From JBQCEE01 sp051960575 (GTDB taxonomy: Bacteria; Actinomycetota; Actinomycetes; Mycobacteriales; Jatrophihabitantaceae): a stretch of DNA of 30,939 nt. Below, piece after piece: positions 23,656 to 30,939 of the stretch; positions within the stretch are counted from its first letter, which is position 1; each line of letters starts with the position of its first letter. The notes below the pieces were generated by a model. That model worked only from the letters and a program-made list of their open reading frames with translations, had not been told where the DNA came from and did not search any database. The position numbers were made by a program, and so were the translations under genes. The stretch is taken from positions 1 through 30,939 of the forward strand of contig NZ_JBQCEE010000393.1 of NCBI RefSeq assembly GCF_051960575.1, read 5' to 3'.

Positions 23656-24552
23656 ATGGACAGCCAGGACCAGCGGCACGGCTCGCCCGCGCCCACCGAG
23701 GTCGTGCTCGCCATCGACCCCGAGAGCAGGGCGGTGGACGCGATCGACTGGGCCGCACGGGCGGCCGCGCGGCGTGATGCCCCGCTGCGCGCGGTGACCT
23801 GCTACGACCCCGCCGACGAGCTGGGCTTCGAGCCGGAGTCGGATCTCGCGCAGTACCTGCGGCACCGCGCGGCGACCGTCGTCGAGGAGGCCGCGGACGA
23901 CGTGCGGCTGCGGTACCCGACGATGAAGGTGGCGGCCGAGGTGCTGGTGGGCGACCCCGCCAAGGAGCTCACCCGGTGCTCGGCGAACGCGGCGGTCATG
24001 GTCACCGGGTCGCGCGGCCTGGGGACGATCAGGGGCTGGTTCCTCGGCTCGGTCAGCAGCGCGCTGGCGCGCAGCGCGGCGTGCCCGCTGGTCGTCGTCC
24101 GGCCGACGGCCGCGCCGGAGGTCGAGCGGAACCTCGTGGTGGCGGGCGTCGACCTCTCCCCCGCGGCACAACAGGTGTTGCAGTTCGCGTTCGGCGAGGC
24201 GTCGCGAATGGGTGCGCGCCTGCGCATCGTGCTGTGCGCCCGGCCCGATCCGCTGACCACGCCGCACGGCAGCTACGCGCGCCTGCTCGAGCAGGAGTTG
24301 GCCCCCGACCTCGGCGAGACCATCGCCGGCTGGCGCAGCGAGTTTCCGGACGTGCAGGTCACGGCGGACGTCGTCGCCGAGCAGACCGTGCGCGAGTTGA
24401 CGCACGCGTCGGCCGACGCCGCCCTCCTGGTCGTCGGCAGCCGCCGGTACGGCCGGCGGCCGCTGCTGGCGCTGGGATCGGTGACGCAGGGCGTGCTGCA
24501 CCACGCGGTCTGCCCGGTGGCCGTCGTGCCGACCGGCGCGCCGGACGAGTGA
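23656..24552 (+). CDS. Tandem universal stress protein
   Basis: This 298-residue protein has two Usp domains. The first (TEVVLAIDPESRAVDAIDWA, ending GSRGLGTIRGWFLGS) keeps the ATP loop although its DGS is changed to DPE. The second (NLVVAGVDLSPAAQQVLQFA, ending GSRRYGRRPLLALGSVT) also keeps the loop. It follows a clear promoter element and GGGGAGG before the ATG, and its stop is 11 nt before the nitroreductase GTG. In Mycobacterium a USP next to an Acg-like nitroreductase is a typical DosR regulon pairing. Confidence 0.94.
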   Translation: MDSQDQRHGSPAPTEVVLAIDPESRAVDAIDWAARAAARRDAPLRAVTCYDPADELGFEPESDLAQYLRHRAATVVEEAADDVRLRYPTMKVAAEVLVGDPAKELTRCSANAAVMVTGSRGLGTIRGWFLGSVSSALARSAACPLVVVRPTAAPEVERNLVVAGVDLSPAAQQVLQFAFGEASRMGARLRIVLCARPDPLTTPHGSYARLLEQELAPDLGETIAGWRSEFPDVQVTADVVAEQTVRELTHASADAALLVVGSRRYGRRPLLALGSVTQGVLHHAVCPVAVVPTGAPDE

Positions 24553-24563
24553 GCGGAGGAGCA

Positions 24564-25577
24564 GTGCTCGAACTGATGCTGGACGCGGCCCGCCAGGCCC
24601 TGTTGGCGCCGTCGATCCACAACACGCAACCGTGGCGGTTCCGTATCGATGACGGCGTGCTCGAGCTGCACGCCGATCGCGACCGTCGGCTGCAGGTGCT
24701 CGACCCGTTCGGCCGCCAGCTCACCATCAGTTGCGGGTGCGCCCTGTTCAACGTGCGGGTCGCCCTCGCGGCAGCGGGCTACAGCCCGCTCGTGCAGCGC
24801 CTGCCGAACTCGGCCGATCCGACGCTGCTCGCCCGGGTCACCGTCGGGCCGCCCCGCACCTACCTGCCCGTCGCGCGCTACGCCGAATACATCCCGATGC
24901 GGCACACCAATCGGCGCGCCTATGCCGACGAAACGGTGCCGGCGGACGTGCTCGACGACCTGGTGGCCGCCGCCGAGGCCGAGGCCACCGGTCTGCTCGT
25001 CCTGGGCAAGGAACGGCACCGCAGGCTCGCCGCCGCCCTGTCGCGACGGGCCGACGAGATCGAGAACGCCGACGCCGACTACCGGGCCGAGCTGGCGTTC
25101 TGGACGACCGACGACCCGGCCCGCCGTGACGGCGTGCAGGCCCGGTCGGTGCCCCACGTGCCGGACGACCGCACGGCGAGCCTCGACCCGTTGCCCGTGC
25201 GCGCCTTCGACAGCCGGCACAACGGCTGGCTGCCGACGTCGAGCGAGTCCGACTCGCACCAGTGCCTGGTGCTGCTGACGACCGAGCGCCTCGACACCCT
25301 CTCGTGGCTCAAGGCGGGCGAGGCGCTGCAGCGGGTCTGGCTGGAGATCACGCGGCGCGGCTTCTGGGCCAGCCCGCTCACCCAGGCGATCGAGGTGCGG
25401 TCGACGAACGCCCAGTTGCGGGCGGCACTCGGCCTCACCACGCACCCGACCGTGCTGCTGCGCATCGGGCGCGCCCCCGCCGTGCCACCGACCCCGCGCC
25501 GACGCCTGGACGAGATGCTGCTGCCGGGGCATGCGCCGTTGCCGGCGACGAGGGCGATGACCGGGCACACCGGCTGA
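24564..25577 (+). CDS. Acg family FMN-binding (nitroreductase-like) protein
   Basis: This 337-residue protein belongs to the Acg/Rv3131 group of nitroreductase-fold proteins, made of two fused nitroreductase-like halves. The family start APSIHNTQPWRFRIDDGVLEL is clear and supplies FMN-binding residues; further blocks are LTISCGCALFNVRVALAAAGY, MRHTNRRAYADE and LKAGEALQRVWLEITRRGFWASPL. In Mycobacterium tuberculosis, Acg binds FMN and is thought to sequester it rather than reduce nitro compounds; whether this one is an enzyme is unknown. The GTG used here has GGAGGA close upstream; a GTG five codons earlier overlaps the USP stop and is an alternative. Acg and Rv3131 are classic hypoxia-induced genes. 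Confidence 0.93.
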   Translation: MLELMLDAARQALLAPSIHNTQPWRFRIDDGVLELHADRDRRLQVLDPFGRQLTISCGCALFNVRVALAAAGYSPLVQRLPNSADPTLLARVTVGPPRTYLPVARYAEYIPMRHTNRRAYADETVPADVLDDLVAAAEAEATGLLVLGKERHRRLAAALSRRADEIENADADYRAELAFWTTDDPARRDGVQARSVPHVPDDRTASLDPLPVRAFDSRHNGWLPTSSESDSHQCLVLLTTERLDTLSWLKAGEALQRVWLEITRRGFWASPLTQAIEVRSTNAQLRAALGLTTHPTVLLRIGRAPAVPPTPRRRLDEMLLPGHAPLPATRAMTGHTG

Positions 25578-25610
25578 CGCCGGCGTCACAACATTCGCTG
25601 AGGGGGTCCG

Positions 25611-26657
25611 ATGGGCGGGTACGACACACGGCACCGCACGGCGCTGGTGCTCAGGGCCGGTGCCGCCCTCGGCGCATCGTGGACCGTCGGGGCGCTGTGT
25701 GCACTGCACCAGGTCGAGGGCTTCGAACCCGCCGAGGTCGACCTGCTCGTGGGCACCTCGGCCGGCAGCATCCTCGCTGCCCTGCTCGCGCTGGGCCACA
25801 CACCGCTCGGTCTGGCCGAACGGGTGGCCGGTGACCTCCCGTCCGACCTCGTGGGCACGGCCCCGGTGAACGCGCTCGACGTCCACGACTTCGTCGACGA
25901 CGCACTGGGGAACATCCCCACGCCGGTGCTGCTGCCGAGCAGCGCCCGGATGGCGGCCCGCGTGGTCACCCACCCGCTGCGGTACCCGCTGATGACGATG
26001 GCCGCCGCGCTCGCGCCCCGCGGGCGCGGCACGCTGGCGCCGGTGCACGCGTTCGTCGAGCGCGAGACCGTCGGACGCGCCTGGCCCGTCGAGCCGCAGC
26101 TGTGGATCACCGCCACCGAGGTGCCCGCGGGCCGGTTGACCGTCTTCGGGCGGGCGGGTGCGCCGCAGGTGCCGCTGGCCGATGCGGTCGTCGCGTCCTG
26201 CGCGGCGCCCGGGTACTTCCCGCCGGTGACGGTCGGCGGCCGCAGCTACGTCGACGGCGGCGCGGTGTCGGTGACCAACGCCGACCTCGTCGTCGACGCC
26301 CCGGTCGACGAGGTGCTCGTGCTGGCCCCGATGTCGATGTTCGACTGCGCGCCGGCCGAGACGCTGCCCGGATGGGTCGAGCGCCGGCTGCGCGGTCACC
26401 TGACCCGCCGGTTGCAGCAGGAGGTCGCGCGGCTGGTGCGGTCGGGGCGCACCGTGCGCGTGCTCGGCCCGACCGTCGAGGACCTCGCCGTGATGGGTCA
26501 CAACGTGATGGACCCGCGCCGTCGCCGCGCGGTGCTCGAGACGGCGATCCGCACCACCACCGACCGGTTGACGCGGGACGCGACCGGTCAGGCGGGTCGG
26601 CCGGTCGGCAGCACGACCACGGCGCGATCGGCATCGACGGTGACGTCGAGCCAGTGA
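25611..26657 (+). CDS. Patatin-like phospholipase, altered oxyanion loop
   Basis: This 348-residue protein has the patatin Ser-Asp dyad: S50 in GTSAGS and D215 in VDGGA. It may hydrolyse acyl chains of phospholipids or neutral lipids. The glycine-rich oxyanion loop, normally GGGxxG after the first strand, is changed to RAGAALGAS (15-23), so activity is uncertain. A helical section from 100 to 140 could touch membranes. It starts 33 nt after the nitroreductase with GAGGGGG nearby. Its last 23 codons overlap the debranching enzyme gene on the other strand by 70 nt. As the window also has a WS/DGAT enzyme, it may release acyl chains from stored lipid; this is inference. Confidence 0.88.
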   Translation: MGGYDTRHRTALVLRAGAALGASWTVGALCALHQVEGFEPAEVDLLVGTSAGSILAALLALGHTPLGLAERVAGDLPSDLVGTAPVNALDVHDFVDDALGNIPTPVLLPSSARMAARVVTHPLRYPLMTMAAALAPRGRGTLAPVHAFVERETVGRAWPVEPQLWITATEVPAGRLTVFGRAGAPQVPLADAVVASCAAPGYFPPVTVGGRSYVDGGAVSVTNADLVVDAPVDEVLVLAPMSMFDCAPAETLPGWVERRLRGHLTRRLQQEVARLVRSGRTVRVLGPTVEDLAVMGHNVMDPRRRRAVLETAIRTTTDRLTRDATGQAGRPVGSTTTARSASTVTSSQ

Positions 26658-28657
26658 CCGCGCAGCGGCACCCCGCGCAGGGAGAGCGGCAACCACTCGG
26701 TGGGGACGGCCGTCGCCCGGGCGGTCGGGCCGTCGGGGCCGTCCGGCTCGAGCTCGAGCAACGACCGCAGCAGCAGCAGCGGCGCGGCCGAGGCCCACGC
26801 CTGCGGCGAGCACGCGGCCGGCACCGGCACCGGCTCGTGGAAGGTCGAGCGTGCGAAGCCGGCGAACAGCTCGGGCAGGCGGGTGAGCCGCGTCGCCGCG
26901 TCCAGCAGGCCGGAGGCGATCCGGCGGGCCTCGTCGACGAAGCCGTACCGCATGAGCCCGGCGACGGCCAGCGCGGTGTCGTGCGGCCACACCGACCCGT
27001 TGTGGTAGCTCAGCGGGTCGTAGGCGCCCATCGAGGTGGCGAGGGTGCGCACGCCCCAGCCCGAGAACAGATCCGGTGACACCAGCGCTGCGGCCGTCGG
27101 TGCCGCGTGCTCGTCGGGCACGATCCCGCACCACAGGCAGTGCCCGATGTTGGACGCGAGGGCGTCGACCGCGCGCCCGGCCCCGTCGAGGGCGACGGCG
27201 TAGCGCCGGTGCTCGGGCAGCCAGAACCTCGCGTCGAAGGCGTCCCGCAGCCGGGTCGCGCGGTCGTCCCACGCCGCAGCCAGCGCGACCTCGCCGTCCT
27301 GCTCGGCCCACCTCGCGCGGGCGCGGTAGGCCGCGTAGGTGTACCCCTGCACCTCGGCGAGCGCGATGGGCGGCTCGGCGAGGGTGCCGTCGGCGAACGA
27401 GATCCCGTCCCACGAGTCCTTCCAGCCCTGGTTGACCAGCCCGTGCGGCGACGACCGGGCGTAGGTCACGAAGCCGTCGCCGCGGTCGGTGTGTGATCGC
27501 AGCCAGCCGAGCGCGCGGTCGACCGCGGGCAGCAGCTCGTCGGTCGCCCCCTCGGGCCCGCGCCACCGCCGCACCTCGCCGGCCAGCAGCACGAACAGGG
27601 CCGTCGCGTCGACGCTGCCGTAGTAGGCGCCCGCGCCACCGAAGACCGTCGCCCCGCGGCCCAGCCGCGCCTCGTGCAGGATGCGGCCGGGTTGCTCCTC
27701 GGTCACCGGGTCGTCGGCCCGCCCCTGGCGTTCGGCGAGGGTCTGCAGCGTGCCGAGCGCCAGCCGGGCGTCGACGGGCAGCGCCATCCAGGCGGTGAGC
27801 AGCGCGTCGCGTCCGAACAGGGCCATGAACCACGGGGCTCCGGCGGCGACGACGACGCGGTCGGGGTGCTCGGGATCGCGCATGCGCAGCGCCCCGATGT
27901 CCTCGACCGAGCGACGCAGCAGGGCGGCCAGCCGCCGGTCGGGCGTGTGCAGCCGCGGCATCGCCGCCCGCCACGCGTCCAGCTCGCGCGACGGCACCGA
28001 GTACTCGAGCGCCTGGCCGGGTGCGTGCTGCAGTCCCAGGGGGCGTCCGGCCAGCACCAGCTCGACGGTGAGCGCGGTCGACCACCGTCCGCGCGGTGGC
28101 ACCACCACGTTCCAGGCGAAGCCGTCCGCGGTCGCCCCCGGGGTCGTGCTGCGCACGGTCACCGACGTCGCCGGGTCGTCGCCGACACTGCGCAGCTCGG
28201 CCGGGTCGGTCACGCGCACGGTGTCGGCGGCGTGGTCCATGGCCCCGCTCTTGACCGCGAAGAGATCCGCCCGGTCGACACCGACGGCGAGCTCGAGCCG
28301 ACAGGTCACGGTGCGGTGGGTGTCGTTGCGGATGACGATGTCCTCGCGCATGCCGTCGCCGACGTAGCGTCGCCGCACGACCAGCGGCAGCGGGCCGCCG
28401 TCCGGGGCGTGCGCCGGCTGGGCGAGGAAGGTGGCGGCGAAGGGCACGTCGCACTGCACCGACAGCGGCAGCAGGGCCGCGCCGTCGACGGTCAGCTCCC
28501 AGCGGCTGAGCAGGCGCAGGTCACGCACGAACAGTCCCTGGGCCCGGCTGCGGCCGAGGTCGCCGGTGCGGTCACCCACGCAGAACGACGACCCCTCGAC
28601 GAGTGTCACCTGCTCGGCACCGGGGCGCTCGGCGCGGTTGTCCCCGAAGACGCTCAT
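26588..28657 (-). CDS. Amylo-alpha-1,6-glucosidase (glycogen debranching-type) protein
   Basis: This 689-residue protein has an N-terminal beta-sandwich of the glycogen-debranching type (about 15-210; FCVGDRTGDLG, QGLFVRDLRLLSRWEL), then an (alpha/alpha)6 barrel. Barrel motifs are PWFMALFGRDALLTAWMAL (D284), QGWKDSWDGISFADG, EVQGYTYAAYRA and SYHNGSVWPHDTALA. These fit bacterial amylo-alpha-1,6-glucosidases, which trim alpha-1,6 branches of glycogen or related glucans in the cytoplasm; the substrate has not been shown for most. The ATG overlaps the stop of the glycosyltransferase by ATGA, so the two are coupled. Its 3' end runs into the patatin gene. With GH65 it suggests use of a glucan or trehalose store. 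Confidence 0.92.
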   Translation of the reverse strand: MSVFGDNRAERPGAEQVTLVEGSSFCVGDRTGDLGRSRAQGLFVRDLRLLSRWELTVDGAALLPLSVQCDVPFAATFLAQPAHAPDGGPLPLVVRRRYVGDGMREDIVIRNDTHRTVTCRLELAVGVDRADLFAVKSGAMDHAADTVRVTDPAELRSVGDDPATSVTVRSTTPGATADGFAWNVVVPPRGRWSTALTVELVLAGRPLGLQHAPGQALEYSVPSRELDAWRAAMPRLHTPDRRLAALLRRSVEDIGALRMRDPEHPDRVVVAAGAPWFMALFGRDALLTAWMALPVDARLALGTLQTLAERQGRADDPVTEEQPGRILHEARLGRGATVFGGAGAYYGSVDATALFVLLAGEVRRWRGPEGATDELLPAVDRALGWLRSHTDRGDGFVTYARSSPHGLVNQGWKDSWDGISFADGTLAEPPIALAEVQGYTYAAYRARARWAEQDGEVALAAAWDDRATRLRDAFDARFWLPEHRRYAVALDGAGRAVDALASNIGHCLWCGIVPDEHAAPTAAALVSPDLFSGWGVRTLATSMGAYDPLSYHNGSVWPHDTALAVAGLMRYGFVDEARRIASGLLDAATRLTRLPELFAGFARSTFHEPVPVPAACSPQAWASAAPLLLLRSLLELEPDGPDGPTARATAVPTEWLPLSLRGVPLRGHWLDVTVDADRAVVVLPTGRPA

Positions 28658-29736
28658 CCGGCCGCCTCGCGCACCGGCTGCGGCGCGCGCCCGGGCCGAC
28701 CGCCCGACCGTCGCGCGATGGCCCTCGCGTAGACCGCCTCGTAGTCGCGCGCCATGCGGTCACGGTCGAAGCGCCGCACGGCGGCCGCCCGGCAGACGTG
28801 CCGGTCGATCTCCGGCAGCCGGTGCACCGCGCTGACCATCTGATCGACGTCCTGGCACAGGAAGCCGGTGCGGCCCGACTCGACGATCTCGGGCGCGGCG
28901 CCGAACGGCGACCCGATCACCGGCACCCCGCACGCGAGCGACTCGGCCATCACGAGGCCGAACGGCTCGGGCCACCGGATCGGGTCGAGGAGCGCGTCCG
29001 CCCCGCGCAGCACGGCGATCCGTTGCGGCAGCGGCAGCTCCTCCGGACGCGGGTCGTCGGGCCCGAGCAGCGGTTCGATGCGACGCGCGTAGTACGTGCG
29101 TTCGTCCTCGCTGCGCATCTTCGCGATGATCCGCAGCGGTCGACCGGCACGCCGCGCGACCTCGACGGCGAGGTGCACACCCTTCTCCTCCGCCATGCGG
29201 CCGACGAAGACGAGGTAGCCGCCGGACCGCTCCGTGCCGGGACGGTAGGTCTGCAGATCGATCCCGTGCGGCACCACGGCGTCGACCGGCACCGGTCGCG
29301 CCGTCGCGGCATGGGCGCGCGAGACCGCCACCACCTGTGCTCTGCCGGCGCCGGGGAGCAGCACCCGCCGCATGTCCGCGTCGAAGAGGTTGTGGTTGGT
29401 GAGCACGACGGGCACGGACGCCGCGAGCCGGTGCGCGCCGACGAGCGCGCCGAGGGTGGTGTGGTCGTGCACCACGTCGACGCCCAGGTCGGCCATGACC
29501 TCGTACGCGGCGAGCACGTGCGCGGCCTCGCGCAGCCCCTCGCCCATCGGTTCGGCCGGCCGGGCGAACAGGTGGTGTCGCACGACCGGGCAGCGGGAGG
29601 CGCCGACCGTGAAGAGGTGCACCTCGTGGCCCCGCAGCCGCAGCGCGGTCGCGAGGTCGGCGACCACCGCCTCGGTGCCGCCGTAGGTCACGGGCGGCAC
29701 CGTCACCCATGGTGGTGCGATCAACCCGATCCGCAT
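28654..29736 (-). CDS. Family 4 glycosyltransferase
   Basis: This 360-residue GT-B enzyme opens with MRIGLIAPPWVTVPPVTYGGTE, the acceptor-side glycine loop. Its C-terminal half has VFVGRMAEEKGVHLAVEVA and the donor-binding EPFGLVMAESLACGVPVIG with the paired glutamates of GT4 retaining enzymes. Substrate is unknown; the pairing with a debranching enzyme suggests an alpha-glucan or a glycoside related to glycogen or trehalose. The ATG here has GGACGGAGCG upstream; an ATG 11 codons earlier lies almost on the -10-like hexamer and has no ribosome site. It is first in a two-gene operon under a copy of the shared promoter element. Confidence 0.92.
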   Translation of the reverse strand: MRIGLIAPPWVTVPPVTYGGTEAVVADLATALRLRGHEVHLFTVGASRCPVVRHHLFARPAEPMGEGLREAAHVLAAYEVMADLGVDVVHDHTTLGALVGAHRLAASVPVVLTNHNLFDADMRRVLLPGAGRAQVVAVSRAHAATARPVPVDAVVPHGIDLQTYRPGTERSGGYLVFVGRMAEEKGVHLAVEVARRAGRPLRIIAKMRSEDERTYYARRIEPLLGPDDPRPEELPLPQRIAVLRGADALLDPIRWPEPFGLVMAESLACGVPVIGSPFGAAPEIVESGRTGFLCQDVDQMVSAVHRLPEIDRHVCRAAAVRRFDRDRMARDYEAVYARAIARRSGGRPGRAPQPVREAAG

Positions 29737-29764
29737 CGCCCGCTCCGTCCGCGTCGGTGCCCCG

Positions 29765-29804
29765 ACCATGACCGCACCCGTGGCCGTCGAGCAGGGTCGA
29801 TCGG
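29765..29804 (-). promoter_or_regulatory. Shared promoter element, glycosyltransferase operon copy
   Basis: On the minus strand CCGATCGACCCTGC is followed 20 nt later by CATGGT, 28 nt before the ATG at 29736. It supports that ATG over the one at 29769, which falls inside the hexamer. Confidence 0.55.
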
Positions 29805-29851
29805 ACCGTCGGCGGCCCGCGCACCGCGGACACGGACAGGACCCGCCGCCC

Positions 29852-29892
29852 CCGTTCGGCCCGGGCCACGGCGGGCGCCCGTCGGCGACAGT
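29852..29892 (+). promoter_or_regulatory. Shared promoter element, DUF4389 operon copy
   Basis: CCGTTCGGCCCGGG is followed 21 nt later by GACAGT, 29 nt before the ATG. The first 11 bases equal the Hsp20 copy, but the usual CTGC end is CGGG. It is back-to-back with the copy at 29765-29804. Confidence 0.5.
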
Positions 29893-29921
29893 GTTCGCAG
29901 AGCCTGGGAGAGGAGCCGATC

Positions 29922-30518
29922 ATGACGGCGTCGTGGCAGTACCCCGCGACCCTCGAGTTCCACGACGACGGCCGCATGGCACGGTGGCGGCCGTTCGTAC
30001 AGTGGCTGCTGGCGATCCCCCATCTGGCCGTCGCGAACGTGCTGAGCTCGCTGCGGGGCGTGCTCACGGTCATCAGCCTGGTGACGGTGCTCGTCACACG
30101 GCGGATCCCGCGGCCTGTGTTCGACGCCATCGTGATGACGTGGCGCTACGAGTGGCGGGCCCTCAGCTACGCGGCCTTCCTGCACGGCGACTACCCGCCG
30201 TTCGACTTCACCGTCGGCGCCGCCGACGACGGCGTCGAGCCGCACACGCAGGTGGCGATCCGCTACCCCGAACGTCTCGCCCGGTGGGCGCCGCTCTACA
30301 AGTGGCTGCTCGCCCTACCGCACTACCTCGTGCTCGTACTGCTCTGGGTCGGCACGGTGTTCGCGGTGCTCGCCGCCGGGGTCGCCGTCGTCGCCACCGG
30401 CCGCTACCCCGCCGGCGTGCGCGACTACGTCGTCGGTGTCTCGCGCTGGACGTGGCGGGTGCAGGCCTACGTCGGGCTGTTGACCGACGAGTACCCGCCG
30501 TTCCGCCTGCGCGGATGA
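29922..30518 (+). CDS. DUF4389 membrane protein with internal repeat
   Basis: This 198-residue protein belongs to the DUF4389 family, of unknown function. It consists of two similar halves set 100 residues apart: RWRPFVQWLLAIPH (21-34) with RWAPLYKWLLALPH (121-134), and a W-R-rich stretch ending DYPPF (90-94) with one ending EYPPF (190-194). Each half has one long hydrophobic segment (about 30-60 and 127-158), so two hairpin-like or two membrane-spanning segments are likely. GGGAGAGGAG lies before the ATG. Its stop overlaps the ABC ATPase start as ATGA, suggesting a joint role in export or membrane function. DUF4389 genes often sit near lipid and stress genes in actinobacteria, but no biochemical role is known to me. 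Confidence 0.9.
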   Translation: MTASWQYPATLEFHDDGRMARWRPFVQWLLAIPHLAVANVLSSLRGVLTVISLVTVLVTRRIPRPVFDAIVMTWRYEWRALSYAAFLHGDYPPFDFTVGAADDGVEPHTQVAIRYPERLARWAPLYKWLLALPHYLVLVLLWVGTVFAVLAAGVAVVATGRYPAGVRDYVVGVSRWTWRVQAYVGLLTDEYPPFRLRG

Positions 30519-30939
30519 CCACGGTCGACGCCACGCCGCCGGCCCCGCAGGTCGTGGTCGGTGCGAGATCCGGCCGCGCGACGTCCGCGCCGGCCATCGA
30601 GACCGTCGGGCTCACCAAGTGGTTCGGGCGCACCCTCGCCCTCGACCACCTCGACCTGCGGGTCGAGCGCGGCGAGGTGCTCGGCTACCTCGGTCCGAAC
30701 GGCGCGGGCAAGTCGACGACGATCCAGCTGCTGCTCGGGCTCATCCGGCCGACGGCCGGGTCGGCGCGGATCTTCGGTCGGGACGCGTGGGGTGACGCCG
30801 CGGTCGCGCACCGCCGGCTCGCGTCCGTGCCGAACGACGTCTCGCTGTGGCCGGCGCTGACCGGGCAGCAGGTGCTCGACCTGCTCGCCCACCTGCACGG
30901 CGACAGCGACCGGCGCTACCGCGCCGACCTGCTCGAGCG
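30515..30939 (+). CDS. ABC transporter ATP-binding protein, cut by the window end
   Basis: The first 141 residues are present; the rest lies beyond the window. After a 27-residue leader comes the ABC domain: IETVGLTKWFGRTLALDHL, the Walker A loop GPNGAGKSTT (60-69), and the Q-loop region with ASVPNDVSLWPALTG. In this last stretch the usual Gln or Glu of the Q-loop is Asn or Asp (PNDVSLWP). The signature, Walker B and H-loop are not in view. The type resembles drug or lipid exporters of the DrrA/CcmA class. The ATG overlaps the DUF4389 stop by ATGA, so the two are translationally coupled and DUF4389 may work with the transporter. Confidence 0.9.
   Translation, partial: MTTVDATPPAPQVVVGARSGRATSAPAIETVGLTKWFGRTLALDHLDLRVERGEVLGYLGPNGAGKSTTIQLLLGLIRPTAGSARIFGRDAWGDAAVAHRRLASVPNDVSLWPALTGQQVLDLLAHLHGDSDRRYRADLLE

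Noticed and set aside
24273..28454. Minus-strand open frame of about 1390 codons covering nitroreductase, patatin and part of the debranching enzyme
   Set aside because: It crosses genes of both strands in a frame with no recognisable domain; the debranching enzyme is encoded in another frame with all motifs.
1..30939. tRNA or rRNA genes, CRISPR arrays, insertion sequences, integrase or attachment sites
   Set aside because: No cloverleaf, repeat-spacer pattern, transposase or flanking direct repeats were recognised on reading both strands; composition is even across the window.

Overview
The window is very GC-rich with compact, actinobacterial-style genes: many GTG starts, start/stop overlaps of the GTGA or ATGA type, and TGA as the stop of every gene but one. 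The gene set resembles the hypoxia/dormancy (DosR-type) regulon of Mycobacterium: Hsp20, many universal stress proteins (USPs), an Acg-like nitroreductase, a wax ester synthase/diacylglycerol acyltransferase, a CBS-domain protein, a CtpF-like cation ATPase and an alcohol dehydrogenase. I read it as a dormancy or energy-stress island of an actinomycete (Actinomycetota), species undetermined. No DosR/DosS-type regulator lies in the window.

Layout. (1) 130-5216, minus strand: flavodoxin, GH65 glycoside phosphorylase, USP, GNAT acetyltransferase, Hsp20. (2) 5403-6788, plus: WS/DGAT acyltransferase, closed by a perfect hairpin. (3) 6835-12997, minus: reading from the promoter-distal end, CBS-BON protein, a P-type cation ATPase cut by an in-frame TAA, two tandem USPs, an SDR dehydrogenase. 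(4) 13109-18923, minus: one tightly overlapping operon USP - GAPDH - pyruvate:ferredoxin oxidoreductase gamma, alpha, beta - FAD/Fe-S oxidoreductase. (5) 19153-26657, plus: PEP synthase, two zinc alcohol dehydrogenases, USP, Acg-like nitroreductase, patatin. (6) 26588-29736, minus: glycosyltransferase and amylo-alpha-1,6-glucosidase. (7) 29922-end, plus: DUF4389 membrane protein and a truncated ABC transporter ATPase.

The main new observation is a recurring promoter element. Nine upstream regions carry a 14-mer close to CCRTTSGGCCCTGC, oriented with the gene, followed after 20 or 21 nt by a hexamer close to SANNNT that looks like a -10 box; a tenth, weaker copy precedes the GNAT gene. Three divergent intergenic regions carry two copies pointing outward. 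The left part (TTSGG) recalls the DosR box, but the rest differs. I infer one regulon in which carbohydrate stores (GH65, debranching enzyme), lower glycolysis/gluconeogenesis (GAPDH, PEP synthase), low-potential electron flow (POR, FAD/Fe-S oxidoreductase, flavodoxin), fermentative alcohol dehydrogenases, storage lipid synthesis and stress proteins are switched together.
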